A stretch of DNA of 13,075 nt from an uncultured Collinsella sp. (GCA_902493835.1 CABURG010000039.1:1-13075); one strand, 5' to 3'. Shown: positions 1-6,901, numbered from the stretch's first letter. Numbers and translations are program-made. The notes: generated by a model from the letters alone, not told the origin.

Positions 1-90
1 GCCCGGTCCCGTTCCGAACCCGGAAGCTAAGCCCCATCGCGCCGAGAGTACTGCGGGGTCAGCCCGTGGGAGGCCAGGGCGCCGCTGACC
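1..90 (+). rRNA. rrf: 5S ribosomal RNA, 3' part
   Basis: The window opens inside a 5S rRNA gene. The segment around 8-45 (GTTCCGAACCCGGAAGCTAAG) is the conserved loop region of bacterial 5S rRNA, and the end GCCGCTGACC (81-90) is the 3' strand of helix I. The 5' strand lies before the window. The mature end at about 90 is inferred from helix I. A strong terminator follows directly, so this is very likely the last gene of an rRNA operon with the 16S and 23S genes to the left. Confidence 0.95.
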
Positions 91-122
91 GGTGGACGGC
101 ACCGAGCCGTCATCGAACTGAG

Positions 123-154
123 AAGGGGGAGGCCTCGCGGCCTCCCCCTTTTTT
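123..154 (+). terminator. Intrinsic terminator of the rRNA operon
   Basis: A perfect stem AAGGGGGAGGCC / GGCCTCCCCCTT closes a TCGC loop (135-138) and runs into a T tract at 149-154. It lies about 33 nt after the 5S 3' end. A smaller hairpin (GACGGC at 95-100 with GCCGTC at 106-111) lies between them and could be part of 3' processing. Confidence 0.92.
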
Positions 155-218
155 GCGTTTACGGGGCGTAAATGACTCTATTACACCAGACGATCTTATC
201 GTTTTTGGTATTGAGCCT

Positions 219-686
219 TTATTTAAAGAAGATAAATCGAATAACAAGGGCAACTGCTATGGCCACAATGATCAAAAGTAGGATTGTCAGTCGATGTTGC
301 TTGCGTCGTTTACTTGACGAAACGAAGATTGATTTTCCTTGTTTTGGCGTCTCGAGATAACGAGCCGAATGCGTTAAGGTTTGCATTGGTCGTGGACCTC
401 TTTGTTGATGAGCGGCGGATGCTTTCAGTGGATCATCACTAGCTGCGCTGTTTTTAGATAATGGTGCGTCTTTCAGATATATAGGGTCTCCCGAGGCGAC
501 GCCCATATGTTTACGTCCCGTTTGGGCATCCTCGAGCGTTTGATATCGATTTCTCGTCACGTACTCGGGCTCAGGATCATTAATGGGCTCTTGCGAGATG
601 TGGGGGCGATGGAACTGTGGCGGCTGCGTGGAAGTTTCTTCCCCCTGCGTCTGCATAAACATTTTGTTCTGGTTTTGGTCGTCCAT
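219..686 (-). CDS. Hypothetical C-terminally anchored membrane protein, 155 aa
   Basis: I do not recognise this protein. Residues 1-125 are polar, rich in Q, P, S, D and E, and look disordered, with no domain I can name. A basic patch (KRRKQHR, 126-132) is followed by one hydrophobic segment at about 133-154 (LTILLLIIVAIAVALVIRFIFFK) that ends the chain. The layout is that of a tail-anchored or single-pass protein with a large cytoplasmic part, by the positive-inside rule. The ATG at 686 is the only usable start: an in-frame TAA lies upstream with no ATG, GTG or TTG between. AAAGGG just before it is a fair ribosome binding site. The gene faces the rRNA operon and is divergent from hsp20. Hand-counted G+C over 241-660 is about 49%, well below the roughly 60% of the neighbouring core genes. 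It could be a lineage-specific cell-envelope protein. Confidence 0.75.
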   Translation of the reverse strand: MDDQNQNKMFMQTQGEETSTQPPQFHRPHISQEPINDPEPEYVTRNRYQTLEDAQTGRKHMGVASGDPIYLKDAPLSKNSAASDDPLKASAAHQQRGPRPMQTLTHSARYLETPKQGKSIFVSSSKRRKQHRLTILLLIIVAIAVALVIRFIFFK

Positions 687-962
687 GATGCCCTTTAGCT
701 CGTTACCAACAACGTGTACGCGCTCATTGTAAGCCCCTTGTTATTTGTAGCTGCGAACATACTCGTTATTTAAGCTCTGGTTCAAAGAACCTTAACCTTA
801 CTAAAACCTTAGTTATACACACTTAGATATGCTTATAGTACTGGACTCAAAAAACTTTATAGTCGATGTATATATAAGCACTGTGTGGGCATATATAAGA
901 GCGTCAAAAGAAGTCCCAGTCACCTAGAAGATGGCTCGGCAGTCCTAAAAGGAGTGGTAAAC
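687..962. other. AT-rich divergent intergenic region with short repeats
   Basis: This 276-nt region separates the leftward membrane-protein gene from hsp20 and should hold both promoters. Positions 781-900 are only about 30% G+C. Visible structures are an inverted repeat GGTTC-AAA-GAACC (779-791), three copies of AACCTTA (788-794, 794-800, 805-811), a DnaA-box-like TTATACACA (813-821), and two copies of TTATAGT (833-839, 857-863) followed by TATATA runs (869-876). No convincing -35/-10 pair, CIRCE element or full HAIR element could be assigned. Confidence 0.5.
947..954 (+). promoter_or_regulatory. Ribosome binding site fixing the hsp20 start
   Basis: AAAAGGAG lies 8 nt before the ATG at 963. 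It decides for that start over an upstream in-frame GTG at 885, whose 26-codon extension has no Shine-Dalgarno sequence and does not resemble Hsp20 proteins. Confidence 0.8.
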
Positions 963-1394
963 ATGGCAAGCATGGTTCCTTATCGTTCGGTTTTTGGCGT
1001 TCGTCCTTCTGCTAGCTCGCTGTTCGATCTGTTTGATGATATGACCGACCTTGCAAACAACTCGATTGCTTCCAAGGCGTTTCCCGTTGACGTTGAGGAT
1101 AAGGGCGACGGCTATGAGGTCAAGGCCTATCTGACCGGTGTCGCCAAGGACGATATCGATGTCGAGCTCAATGAGGGCCGTCTGTCCATTAGCGTGAATG
1201 TCGAGGAAGACGAGGAGAACGAGGGCAAGAACTTCCTGCAGAAGGAGTTCAGCTCGTACAGCGCGACGCGTGGCGTGTATCTAAAGGACGCTTCGAGCGA
1301 GGGCCTCTCGGCTAAGTACGCTGACGGCATCCTGACCGTTACGGTTCCCAAGATCGTCGAGAAGAAGAACGTTACGAAGATCTCCATCGACTAA
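963..1394 (+). CDS. Hsp20/alpha-crystallin family small heat-shock protein, 143 aa
   Basis: This is an ATP-independent holdase that binds unfolding proteins in the cytoplasm and forms large oligomers. The N-terminal arm (1-38) includes SLFDLFDDM, a common feature of bacterial small heat-shock proteins. The alpha-crystallin domain runs from about 40 (FPVDVEDKGDGYEVKAYLTG) to about 130. It contains the diagnostic AxYxDGILTVTVPK strand (about 118-130). The C-terminal tail ends in an I-x-I motif (ISI, 140-142), which docks into neighbouring subunits in known family structures. Length is normal for the family. The start is set by AAAAGGAG at 947-954. The gene is monocistronic, ending at the hairpin at 1421-1468. 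Heat-shock control is expected, but no CIRCE or complete HAIR operator was seen upstream. Confidence 0.95.
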   Translation: MASMVPYRSVFGVRPSASSLFDLFDDMTDLANNSIASKAFPVDVEDKGDGYEVKAYLTGVAKDDIDVELNEGRLSISVNVEEDEENEGKNFLQKEFSSYSATRGVYLKDASSEGLSAKYADGILTVTVPKIVEKKNVTKISID

Positions 1395-1420
1395 CTTCGT
1401 TGGTGTTCTGCGCTATTAAA

Positions 1421-1468
1421 AGACAGCAAAAGGGGCTGGGAAGTGATTCTCGGCCCCTTTTGCTGTCT
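1421..1468. terminator. Bidirectional terminator hairpin between hsp20 and the walJ-like gene
   Basis: A 16-bp perfect stem, AGACAGCAAAAGGGGC (1421-1436) with its complement at 1453-1468, encloses a 16-nt loop. The A-run in the left arm and T-run in the right arm allow it to act on both convergent transcripts: hsp20 ends at 1394 and the leftward gene ends at 1477. Confidence 0.8.
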
Positions 1469-1476
1469 AGGACAGT

Positions 1477-2286
1477 CTATTGAATGGTTGCCGGCTGATA
1501 CTGACTCGCAGGGCGTATCGAGAGTTTTCGCGATCCTTGGAGAAGGGTTGCGGAGCTGCCGACCTCGTCATCCAGGGTTGCGGCCAGAGCTTTGGCATAG
1601 CTTTTGACGGTAAGGCTCGGACGATTGTTATCTTGGCTGATATGCATGGCAATGAGCTGTTCGGTGCGATCGGTAACAAGTGTGCGCGCGGCTTCGGCGG
1701 CTTGGCCATTGGAGAGGTGTCCCCTTGCAGACAGGATGCGCTCCTGAAGAAAGCGGGGATATTCTCCCTCGCGCAGCATGGTCACATCATGGTTGCTTTC
1801 GAGCGCGAGGACTCGACAATCTTTGAGGGTGTTCATGGCTTGGCTCGATAGCTCTCCGGTGTCGGTGGCAAAGCCGATGGAATCATCGAGGGCGTCGAAT
1901 CGATAACCGACTGGATTGATGACATCGTGTGATGTTGAGTAGGTTTGCACGTGGATGCCGGCAATGGACAGGGCGTCGCCGGGATCGAATTCCTCGACAG
2001 GCAGATGAGAAAGATTTTCTTTGTTCGAAAGAGTGCCCCTGCTGGCAAAGAGGGGGCCGTGCCAGTGCTTGCACCAGACATCGAGGCCCTTGATGTGATC
2101 GCTATGCTCATGAGTAATGAGAAGAGCCGAGACGTTGTCTGTCGAGAGCCCCAGTTCTGCCATGCGCTTTAATGTCTCGCGGCGAGACAGTCCGTCATCG
2201 ACCATAATGAGCCCCTGCGGGCCCTCGATGAGTGCGCAGTTGCCTTTAGAGCCACTGCCGAGGATATGAAGGTGCAGACGAGACAT
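1477..2286 (-). CDS. walJ: WalJ/YycJ-type metallo-beta-lactamase-fold protein, 269 aa
   Basis: This is a probable cytoplasmic metal-dependent phosphodiesterase/nuclease of the WalJ (YycJ) family, whose characterised members are DNA exonucleases. Metal-binding motifs are in order: the family opening LGSGSKGNC (9-17), THEHSDH (58-64, ligands H59, H61, D63, H64), H120 in TSHD, D142 in FATDTG, H190 in GHLSN, and H215 near the C-terminus. I chose the ATG at 2286 because family members begin just before this opening. A longer frame reaches an ATG at 2367 but would overlap the tilS start and adds no conserved sequence. The ribosome binding site is weak (GGAA). In many Gram-positives the family member sits beside walRK, but here it is divergent from tilS. 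Family assignment is firm; the symbol is by family resemblance only. Confidence 0.88.
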   Translation of the reverse strand: MSRLHLHILGSGSKGNCALIEGPQGLIMVDDGLSRRETLKRMAELGLSTDNVSALLITHEHSDHIKGLDVWCKHWHGPLFASRGTLSNKENLSHLPVEEFDPGDALSIAGIHVQTYSTSHDVINPVGYRFDALDDSIGFATDTGELSSQAMNTLKDCRVLALESNHDVTMLREGEYPRFLQERILSARGHLSNGQAAEAARTLVTDRTEQLIAMHISQDNNRPSLTVKSYAKALAATLDDEVGSSATLLQGSRKLSIRPASQYQPATIQ

Positions 2287-2300
2287 AAGATTCCAAAGGA

Positions 2301-2306
2301 TACAAT
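2301..2306 (+). promoter_or_regulatory. Possible -10 element for tilS
   Basis: TACAAT lies 28 nt before the tilS ATG in the 48-nt divergent gap. No good -35 hexamer is seen at the usual distance, so this rests on the hexamer and its recurrence upstream of other genes in the window. Confidence 0.3.
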
Positions 2307-2334
2307 GGGTGCGGACGAATAGAGGAGGAAGCAA

Positions 2335-3873
2335 ATGCCTACGGTATCTCAGCATTATGGACACCATGCCGTGCCTGGGGCAGTCGATGAGACCCGGACG
2401 AGGCAGCAGGCTGCTCCTGTCGTGCTCATGGTATCAGGCGGCGCGGACTCGACGGCACTGCTTCTTATGGCGTGCACATCAAAGCTGGATATCCAAGACG
2501 GACGCGGTGTTGCCCCCATTGCTCGCGAGCGCCTGCATGTGCTGCATGTAAACCATCATCTGCGCGGCAAGGCGTCCGATGGCGACGAGGCCTTTGTGCG
2601 TGAGCTCTGCGCGAAATATGGTTTACCGCTGTGCGTGGAGCACGCTTATTTTGATGGGGAGTCGGGCAATATTGAGGCCGCGGCCCGCGAGGTACGCTAT
2701 GCCGCGGCGCGGAGGTATGTTCGCGAGCTCTGTGCCCAGACGGGGGCACCGCGAACGGCGGCTCGTATCTGCACCGCGCACACGTCTTCGGATCGCGCGG
2801 AAACGTTTTTGATGAACGCGATTAAGGGTTCGGGGCCCGCTGGCCTATCGAGCATTCCTCGCCGGAGGAATATCGTGGTGCGTCCCTTGCTCGACCTAAC
2901 TCATGGCGAGCTCGTGGGCTATCTACAGGTACATGGTCAGCCGTGGCGTGAAGACGAGAGCAATGAGGATATCTCGTATCTGCGAAACTACGTGCGCCAT
3001 CGAGTGATGCCGGTGGTGGCGCAGCGCAACGCGAGCGTCTGCAAGACGATTGGCGCCGCCTGCGAGATCTTAGGCGATGAGGACGCGTTTTTGTCTCAGC
3101 TTTCGGCACAGGCGTTTCGAAGCTGCCTGCGTAAGGAGGCGGCGGGCGCGCTGGTGCTCGATGCCAGGCGCCTTGCTGCGGCCGAGGTGGTAATCGCGCG
3201 GCGCATCGTGCGACTGGCGATTAAGCGCATCGATCCGGACGCTCGTCCAGAGATGCGACATGTGGAGCGAGTCCTTTCCTGCGTTGCCGAGGGCGCCGGC
3301 TCGGTCACACTTCCGGCGGGAATTGACGCGCGCGTTGAGTTTGGCATGCTGGCATTTAAGGCGCCGGCGGCTCGCGAGGGCCTGGTCGCGGACTGGGTTA
3401 CCGTACCCGGTCGTTTGCCGTTGGGCGGGGGACGTATGCTGGTCACAGAACCGATGGCCGTTGAGCCGGGATGCGATATCGTGCGCCGCGCCCGTGAGCT
3501 TGCGGCTGCCGGGGAAGTGACAGCTTTGGTAGACGCGGCTGCCCTGGGTTTTGCCGACAGCGATAGTGAGCGGATCCTGGCGGGCTCGCGTGGCGAGATC
3601 CCTGCCGAGGCGCGATTGGCGCGCCTGTGGGTGGACGGTCCCGCACCGGGAGACGTGATGTGCCCGTTAGGGATGAGTGGTCGAAGCAAGAAAGTATCCG
3701 ACTTGCTAGGTGAGGCTCGCATTCCCGTTTCCGAGCGCGCCGGAGTGCCCATGGTGAGGACGGCGCCGGGGGGTGCCGTGGTGTGGGTCGCCGGAGTTCG
3801 CGCGGACGAGCGTTTTAAGTGCACGGCCGCAACGCGCGTGGCATATCTGCTCCGCGTGGTCGATGCGGAATAG
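2335..3873 (+). CDS. tilS: tRNA(Ile)-lysidine synthetase, 512 aa
   Basis: TilS uses ATP and lysine to convert C34 of tRNA-Ile2 (anticodon CAU) to lysidine, changing it to read AUA codons; this is essential in most bacteria. The N-terminal PP-loop domain carries SGGADSTAL (34-42) and HVLHVNHHLRG (68-78). It continues with AAREVRYAAAR (116-126), AHTSSDRAETFLM (148-160) and the RPLL (183-186) and DESNEDISYLRNYVR (207-221) motifs. The C-terminal TilS domain is seen from KKVSDLLGEARIP (452-464) to the end. AGGAGG at 2323-2328 sets the ATG. The usual HHxDDQxET signature reads HTSSDRAET here, with the second Asp, the Glu and the Thr kept. The protein is somewhat longer than the roughly 430-470 aa of model TilS proteins because of an Ala/Arg-rich middle region. 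It is followed by hpt and ftsH, a classical gene order. Confidence 0.95.
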   Translation: MPTVSQHYGHHAVPGAVDETRTRQQAAPVVLMVSGGADSTALLLMACTSKLDIQDGRGVAPIARERLHVLHVNHHLRGKASDGDEAFVRELCAKYGLPLCVEHAYFDGESGNIEAAAREVRYAAARRYVRELCAQTGAPRTAARICTAHTSSDRAETFLMNAIKGSGPAGLSSIPRRRNIVVRPLLDLTHGELVGYLQVHGQPWREDESNEDISYLRNYVRHRVMPVVAQRNASVCKTIGAACEILGDEDAFLSQLSAQAFRSCLRKEAAGALVLDARRLAAAEVVIARRIVRLAIKRIDPDARPEMRHVERVLSCVAEGAGSVTLPAGIDARVEFGMLAFKAPAAREGLVADWVTVPGRLPLGGGRMLVTEPMAVEPGCDIVRRARELAAAGEVTALVDAAALGFADSDSERILAGSRGEIPAEARLARLWVDGPAPGDVMCPLGMSGRSKKVSDLLGEARIPVSERAGVPMVRTAPGGAVVWVAGVRADERFKCTAATRVAYLLRVVDAE

Positions 3874-3924
3874 CGTCCCACGCCTGCTATTCTGTGCGAC
3901 GTTGACGGTATTCCCGCGCTGATG

Positions 3925-3955
3925 GCGCACGGGCTGGTAAATTTACCCCGTGCGC
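3925..3955. promoter_or_regulatory. Nested palindrome in the tilS-hpt gap
   Basis: GCGCACGGG (3925-3933) pairs with CCCGTGCGC (3947-3955). Inside it lies a 12-bp perfect palindrome, GGTAAATTTACC (3936-3947). There is no T tract after it, so it is not a typical terminator. Its position just before a possible -10 of hpt suggests an operator or an mRNA leader element. No regulator can be named. Confidence 0.45.
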
Positions 3956-3958
3956 TGC

Positions 3959-3964
3959 TAGAAT
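3959..3964 (+). promoter_or_regulatory. Possible -10 element for hpt
   Basis: TAGAAT lies 56 nt before the hpt ATG and just after the nested palindrome. The matching -35 position (about 3935-3941, TGGTAAA) is poor and falls inside the palindrome. Transcription may instead read through from tilS. Confidence 0.2.
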
Positions 3965-4020
3965 GTGTAGTTCGCGTCCATACGGCGGTGTGTGGGCGAT
4001 AAGCACAAGAAAGGGTTGTC

Positions 4021-4569
4021 ATGGCTTCTCAACATCCGGATATCGAGAAGGTTCTGTTCACGCAGGAGGATATCGACGGTATCGTCTCTCGCCTGGGCGA
4101 GGAGATTACGCGCGACTACGCGGGTAAGGATCTGGTGCTGATTGCGGTCCTGCGCGGCGCCGTGGTCTTTATGGGTGACCTGATGCGTAAGATCGAGCTG
4201 CCGACCAACATCGATTTCATGGCTGTTTCGAGCTACGGCGACGGTGTGAAGTCCTCGGGTATCGTGCGTATCATTAAGGACCTGGATATCGACATCCGCG
4301 GTCGCGACGTGCTGATCGTCGAGGACATTCTGGACTCGGGCCTGACGCTCAAGTATCTGATGAAGAACCTCGAGAGCCGCAAGCCCGCTTCTCTGGAGGT
4401 CGCCGCCTTCCTGTGGAAGGACGTTGAGGACCGCGTCTCGGCCATCACGCCCAAGTATGTTGGAACCCATTGCCCCGATGCCTTTGTGGTGGGCTACGGC
4501 CTCGACTATGCCGAGCGCTATCGCAACCTTCCGTATCTGGGCATTTTGAAACCGGAGGTTTATTCGTAA
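4021..4569 (+). CDS. hpt: Hypoxanthine phosphoribosyltransferase, 182 aa
   Basis: This enzyme salvages hypoxanthine (and often guanine) by transfer to PRPP, giving IMP or GMP, in the cytoplasm. The PRPP-binding signature VLIVEDILDSGLT (97-109) carries the acidic pair E101-D102. The AVLRGAVVF loop (42-50), the flexible-loop region around SSYGDG (70-75), and K133 in FLWKD match the purine-binding Lys region. The C-terminal FVVGYGLDYAERYRNLPYLGIL block (155-176) is characteristic of bacterial HPRT. Length is typical. AAAGGG upstream gives a reasonable ribosome site for the ATG at 4021. The stop codon is separated by a single base from the ftsH start, so the two are co-transcribed. Confidence 0.95.
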   Translation: MASQHPDIEKVLFTQEDIDGIVSRLGEEITRDYAGKDLVLIAVLRGAVVFMGDLMRKIELPTNIDFMAVSSYGDGVKSSGIVRIIKDLDIDIRGRDVLIVEDILDSGLTLKYLMKNLESRKPASLEVAAFLWKDVEDRVSAITPKYVGTHCPDAFVVGYGLDYAERYRNLPYLGILKPEVYS

Positions 4570-4570
4570 G

Positions 4571-6712
4571 ATGCCCGACGACCGTAACGACAACAATTCC
4601 CAGACTCCCCGGGACCCAAAGATCCCGGGGATGCCCGGAGGCAAGAAGCCAACGCGTACGGGCTGGCTGTATTTTCTTTTGGCTTGCGCGCTTCTGGGCT
4701 ATGCCTTCTTTAATATGGGTTCCGGCTTTGCCAGCTCCAGCAATACCGTTAAGCTCGCGACGAGCGAGATGGTCAGCGCCATCAAGCAGGATCGCGTCGA
4801 AGATCTGACCTATACGGTTCAAGACGGAAGCGTGACGGGTCATTACTGGAAGACGAAGAAGGACAAGGGCGATACGAGCGAGCTCAAGAGCTTCTCCTCG
4901 ACCTATGTCGGCTCCGATTCGCTTGCCGAGCTCATGGCGGAGCACCCCGATACCAAGTACATCGTCAACACCAACGATCCCGATTTTTGGGGCGACTTGG
5001 CGATGAGTGTGCTTCCGACGATCGCCCTTATCGCCATCATGTTCTACTTTATGCGCCAGATGATGGGCGCCAACAACAGGAACATGCAGTTTGGCAAGAC
5101 CAACGCCAAGACCAACGAGGCCACACGCCCCAAGGTCAAGTTTGAAGACGTTGCCGGCGTGGACGAGGCAGTCGAGGAGCTCGAGGAGATCCGTGACTTT
5201 TTGAGCGATCCGGATCGCTATCGCAAACTGGGCGCCAAGATCCCGCGTGGCGTGTTGCTGGTTGGCCCTCCGGGCACCGGTAAAACGCTGCTGGCCAAGG
5301 CCGTTGCCGGCGAGGCGGGCGTGCCGTTCTTTAGCATCTCGGGTTCCGACTTTGTCGAGATGTTCGTAGGTGTCGGCGCCAGCCGTGTGCGTGACCTCTT
5401 TAAGGAGGCCAAGTCCCAGGCCCCGTCGATCATCTTCATCGATGAGATCGATGCCGTGGGACGTCAGCGCGGAGCTGGCTTGGGCGGCGGTCACGACGAG
5501 CGCGAGCAGACGCTCAACCAGCTGCTGGTCGAGATGGACGGCTTTGAGGAAAGCGAGTCGGTCATCCTGATCGCTGCGACCAACCGTCCTGACATCCTGG
5601 ATCCGGCATTGCTGCGTCCCGGCCGTTTTGACCGTCAGGTTACGGTCGACCGTCCGGATGTGAAGGGCCGCGAGCAGATCTTGCGCGTGCATGCCGAGAA
5701 CAAGCCGATGGACGAGGACGTTAAGTTTGAGAAGCTCGCCCAGATGACCGTTGGCTTTACTGGTGCCGATTTGGCGAACCTGCTCAACGAGTCTGCGCTG
5801 CTGGCCGCTCGCCGTCATCGTTCCGTGATCTCGATGGACGAGGTCGAGGAATCGATGGAGCGCGTGATTGCCGGACCGCAACGCAAGGGTCGCGTGATGA
5901 CCGAGGCCGAGCGCACCACGATTGCCTACCACGAGAGCGGTCACGCTTTGGTGGGCCACATCCTGGAGCACTCCGATCCGGTTCATAAGATCTCGATTGT
6001 CAGCCGCGGTCAGGCCCTGGGCTACACGCTGCAGCTTCCGCAGGAGGACCACTTCCTTAAGACCAAGAACGAGATGCTCGACGAGCTTGCCGTGTTCTTG
6101 GGCGGTCGCGTTGCCGAGGAGCTCATGTGCGATGACATCACGTCGGGCGCGAGCAACGACCTGGAGCGTGCGACCAAGATGGCGCGCGAGATGGTTACGC
6201 GTTTGGGCATGAGCGAGGAGCTGGGCACGCAAGTGTTTGGCGAGGCGCAGCATCAGGTGTTCCTTGGTCGCGATTACGCCGATCACCAGGATTACTCCGA
6301 GGAGACGGCACGCCGCATCGATATCGAGGTTCAGCGCATCATGCGCGAAGCCCATCGTCGTGCGGTCGAGATTTTGGATGCCCGTCGCGATCAGCTCGAT
6401 CTGATGGCGAAGGTGCTGCTTGAGCGCGAGACCGTCGAAGGCGACGCCGTGAACGCCCTGCTCGACAACGAGTGGAATGCCTACCTTGAGCGCGAGGGCG
6501 ATATCCTGGCGGCCAAGGAGGAGCGCAATGCCAAGGCGGCCGGCATGCCGACCAAGAAGCGCGCGCCTCGCATGAGCGAGGAGGAGCTGGCGGCTGATGC
6601 CGCGGCCTTTGCGCAGGCGGCCATGCAGGAGGATGCCGAAGCCGCATCCGATGATGCTGACGATGACCATGCCGTCGTCGGTGCCGATGCCGACACCGAC
6701 GCTGACAAATAG
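4571..6712 (+). CDS. ftsH: ATP-dependent zinc metalloprotease FtsH, 713 aa
   Basis: FtsH is a membrane-anchored AAA+ protease hexamer that pulls damaged membrane proteins and regulatory substrates into a zinc protease chamber. Transmembrane segments lie at about 32-50 and 143-161, with the extracytoplasmic FtsH_ext domain between. The AAA domain has Walker A GPPGTGKT (232-239), Walker B IIFIDE (287-292) and the second region of homology ATNRPDILDPALLRPGRFDRQ-type block (336-356). The protease domain has HESGH (454-458) with third zinc ligand D530 in SGASND. After about 665 the tail is very rich in Ala, Asp and Glu (to 713), longer and more acidic than in short FtsH proteins. The ribosome site GGAGG (4554-4558) lies within the end of hpt. 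A terminator follows at 6726-6762. Confidence 0.97.
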   Translation: MPDDRNDNNSQTPRDPKIPGMPGGKKPTRTGWLYFLLACALLGYAFFNMGSGFASSSNTVKLATSEMVSAIKQDRVEDLTYTVQDGSVTGHYWKTKKDKGDTSELKSFSSTYVGSDSLAELMAEHPDTKYIVNTNDPDFWGDLAMSVLPTIALIAIMFYFMRQMMGANNRNMQFGKTNAKTNEATRPKVKFEDVAGVDEAVEELEEIRDFLSDPDRYRKLGAKIPRGVLLVGPPGTGKTLLAKAVAGEAGVPFFSISGSDFVEMFVGVGASRVRDLFKEAKSQAPSIIFIDEIDAVGRQRGAGLGGGHDEREQTLNQLLVEMDGFEESESVILIAATNRPDILDPALLRPGRFDRQVTVDRPDVKGREQILRVHAENKPMDEDVKFEKLAQMTVGFTGADLANLLNESALLAARRHRSVISMDEVEESMERVIAGPQRKGRVMTEAERTTIAYHESGHALVGHILEHSDPVHKISIVSRGQALGYTLQLPQEDHFLKTKNEMLDELAVFLGGRVAEELMCDDITSGASNDLERATKMAREMVTRLGMSEELGTQVFGEAQHQVFLGRDYADHQDYSEETARRIDIEVQRIMREAHRRAVEILDARRDQLDLMAKVLLERETVEGDAVNALLDNEWNAYLEREGDILAAKEERNAKAAGMPTKKRAPRMSEEELAADAAAFAQAAMQEDAEAASDDADDDHAVVGADADTDADK

Positions 6713-6725
6713 TCTTTGTGGCGAG

Positions 6726-6762
6726 AGCCTTCGCGGGGAAACCTGCGGAGGCTTTTTCTTTT
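6726..6762 (+). terminator. Terminator of the tilS-hpt-ftsH unit
   Basis: AGCCTTCGCGGG (6726-6737) pairs with CCTGCGGAGGCT (6742-6753) through a GAAA tetraloop, with two imperfect positions. A T-rich run TTTTTCTTTT follows at 6753-6762. It lies 13 nt after the ftsH stop. Confidence 0.88.
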
Positions 6763-6780
6763 GAGCGATATGGGGCCGTC

Positions 6781-6842
6781 TGTTGATTGGGGACAGACTT
6801 AAATGAGCGTTTTCACGCATTTAAGTCTGTCCCCAATCAACA
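6781..6842. repeat. Long perfect inverted repeat, REPIN-like (25-bp arms)
   Basis: The left arm 6781-6805 begins TGTTGATTGGGGACAGACTT and is the exact reverse complement of the right arm 6818-6842. The 12-nt centre (6806-6817) can add CGT/ACG pairs around a TTTC loop after a 2-nt bulge. It lies between the ftsH terminator and the aminotransferase promoter region, and codes for nothing plausible. With no T tract and a separate terminator just upstream, it is not needed for termination. The shape fits a doublet of inverted REP sequences, an inference from architecture. Confidence 0.8.
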
Positions 6843-6871
6843 TTGCTGCGGCACTTTGCTCGGCTAAAGCG

Positions 6872-6877
6872 TACAAT
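6872..6877 (+). promoter_or_regulatory. Possible -10 element of the aminotransferase gene
   Basis: GCGTACAAT appears 24 nt before the ATG. The same nonamer recurs before the PHP gene at 8206-8214. No good -35 box is seen at 16-18 nt. Confidence 0.35.
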
Positions 6878-6901
6878 AGCGCCTATGCGAAAGGGGAACA
6901 G

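Noticed and set aside
190..207. Short hairpin ACGAT-CTT-ATCGT followed by a T run after the rRNA terminator
   Set aside because: The stem is only 5 bp with a 3-nt loop. A far stronger terminator precedes it and no transcript needs it.
832..851. Possible HspR (HAIR) operator upstream of hsp20
   Set aside because: Only one half (ACTCAAA) resembles the consensus. The other half (TTATAGT) fits poorly and the spacing is 5 rather than 7, so it is not called.
885..962. 26-codon upstream extension of hsp20 from a GTG
   Set aside because: There is no ribosome site, the sequence is unlike Hsp20 proteins, and AAAAGGAG clearly serves the ATG at 963.
2287..2367. 27-codon upstream extension of the walJ-like gene
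   Set aside because: It would overlap the tilS start and place extra residues before the conserved family opening.
3096..4022. 308-codon minus-strand frame opposite tilS
   Set aside because: It is low-complexity (Ala, Arg, Ser, Thr) and antisense to a clear tilS; it has no family motifs.
4445..6820. 791-codon open frame on the minus strand opposite ftsH and part of hpt
   Set aside because: It is antisense to two unmistakable genes. Its translation is rich in His, Arg and Leu without domains, as expected from the mirror frame of G+C-rich codons.
6803..6901. 33-codon upstream extension of the aminotransferase from an ATG
   Set aside because: The start lies inside the inverted repeat and lacks a ribosome site. 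AAAGGGG directly precedes the ATG at 6902.
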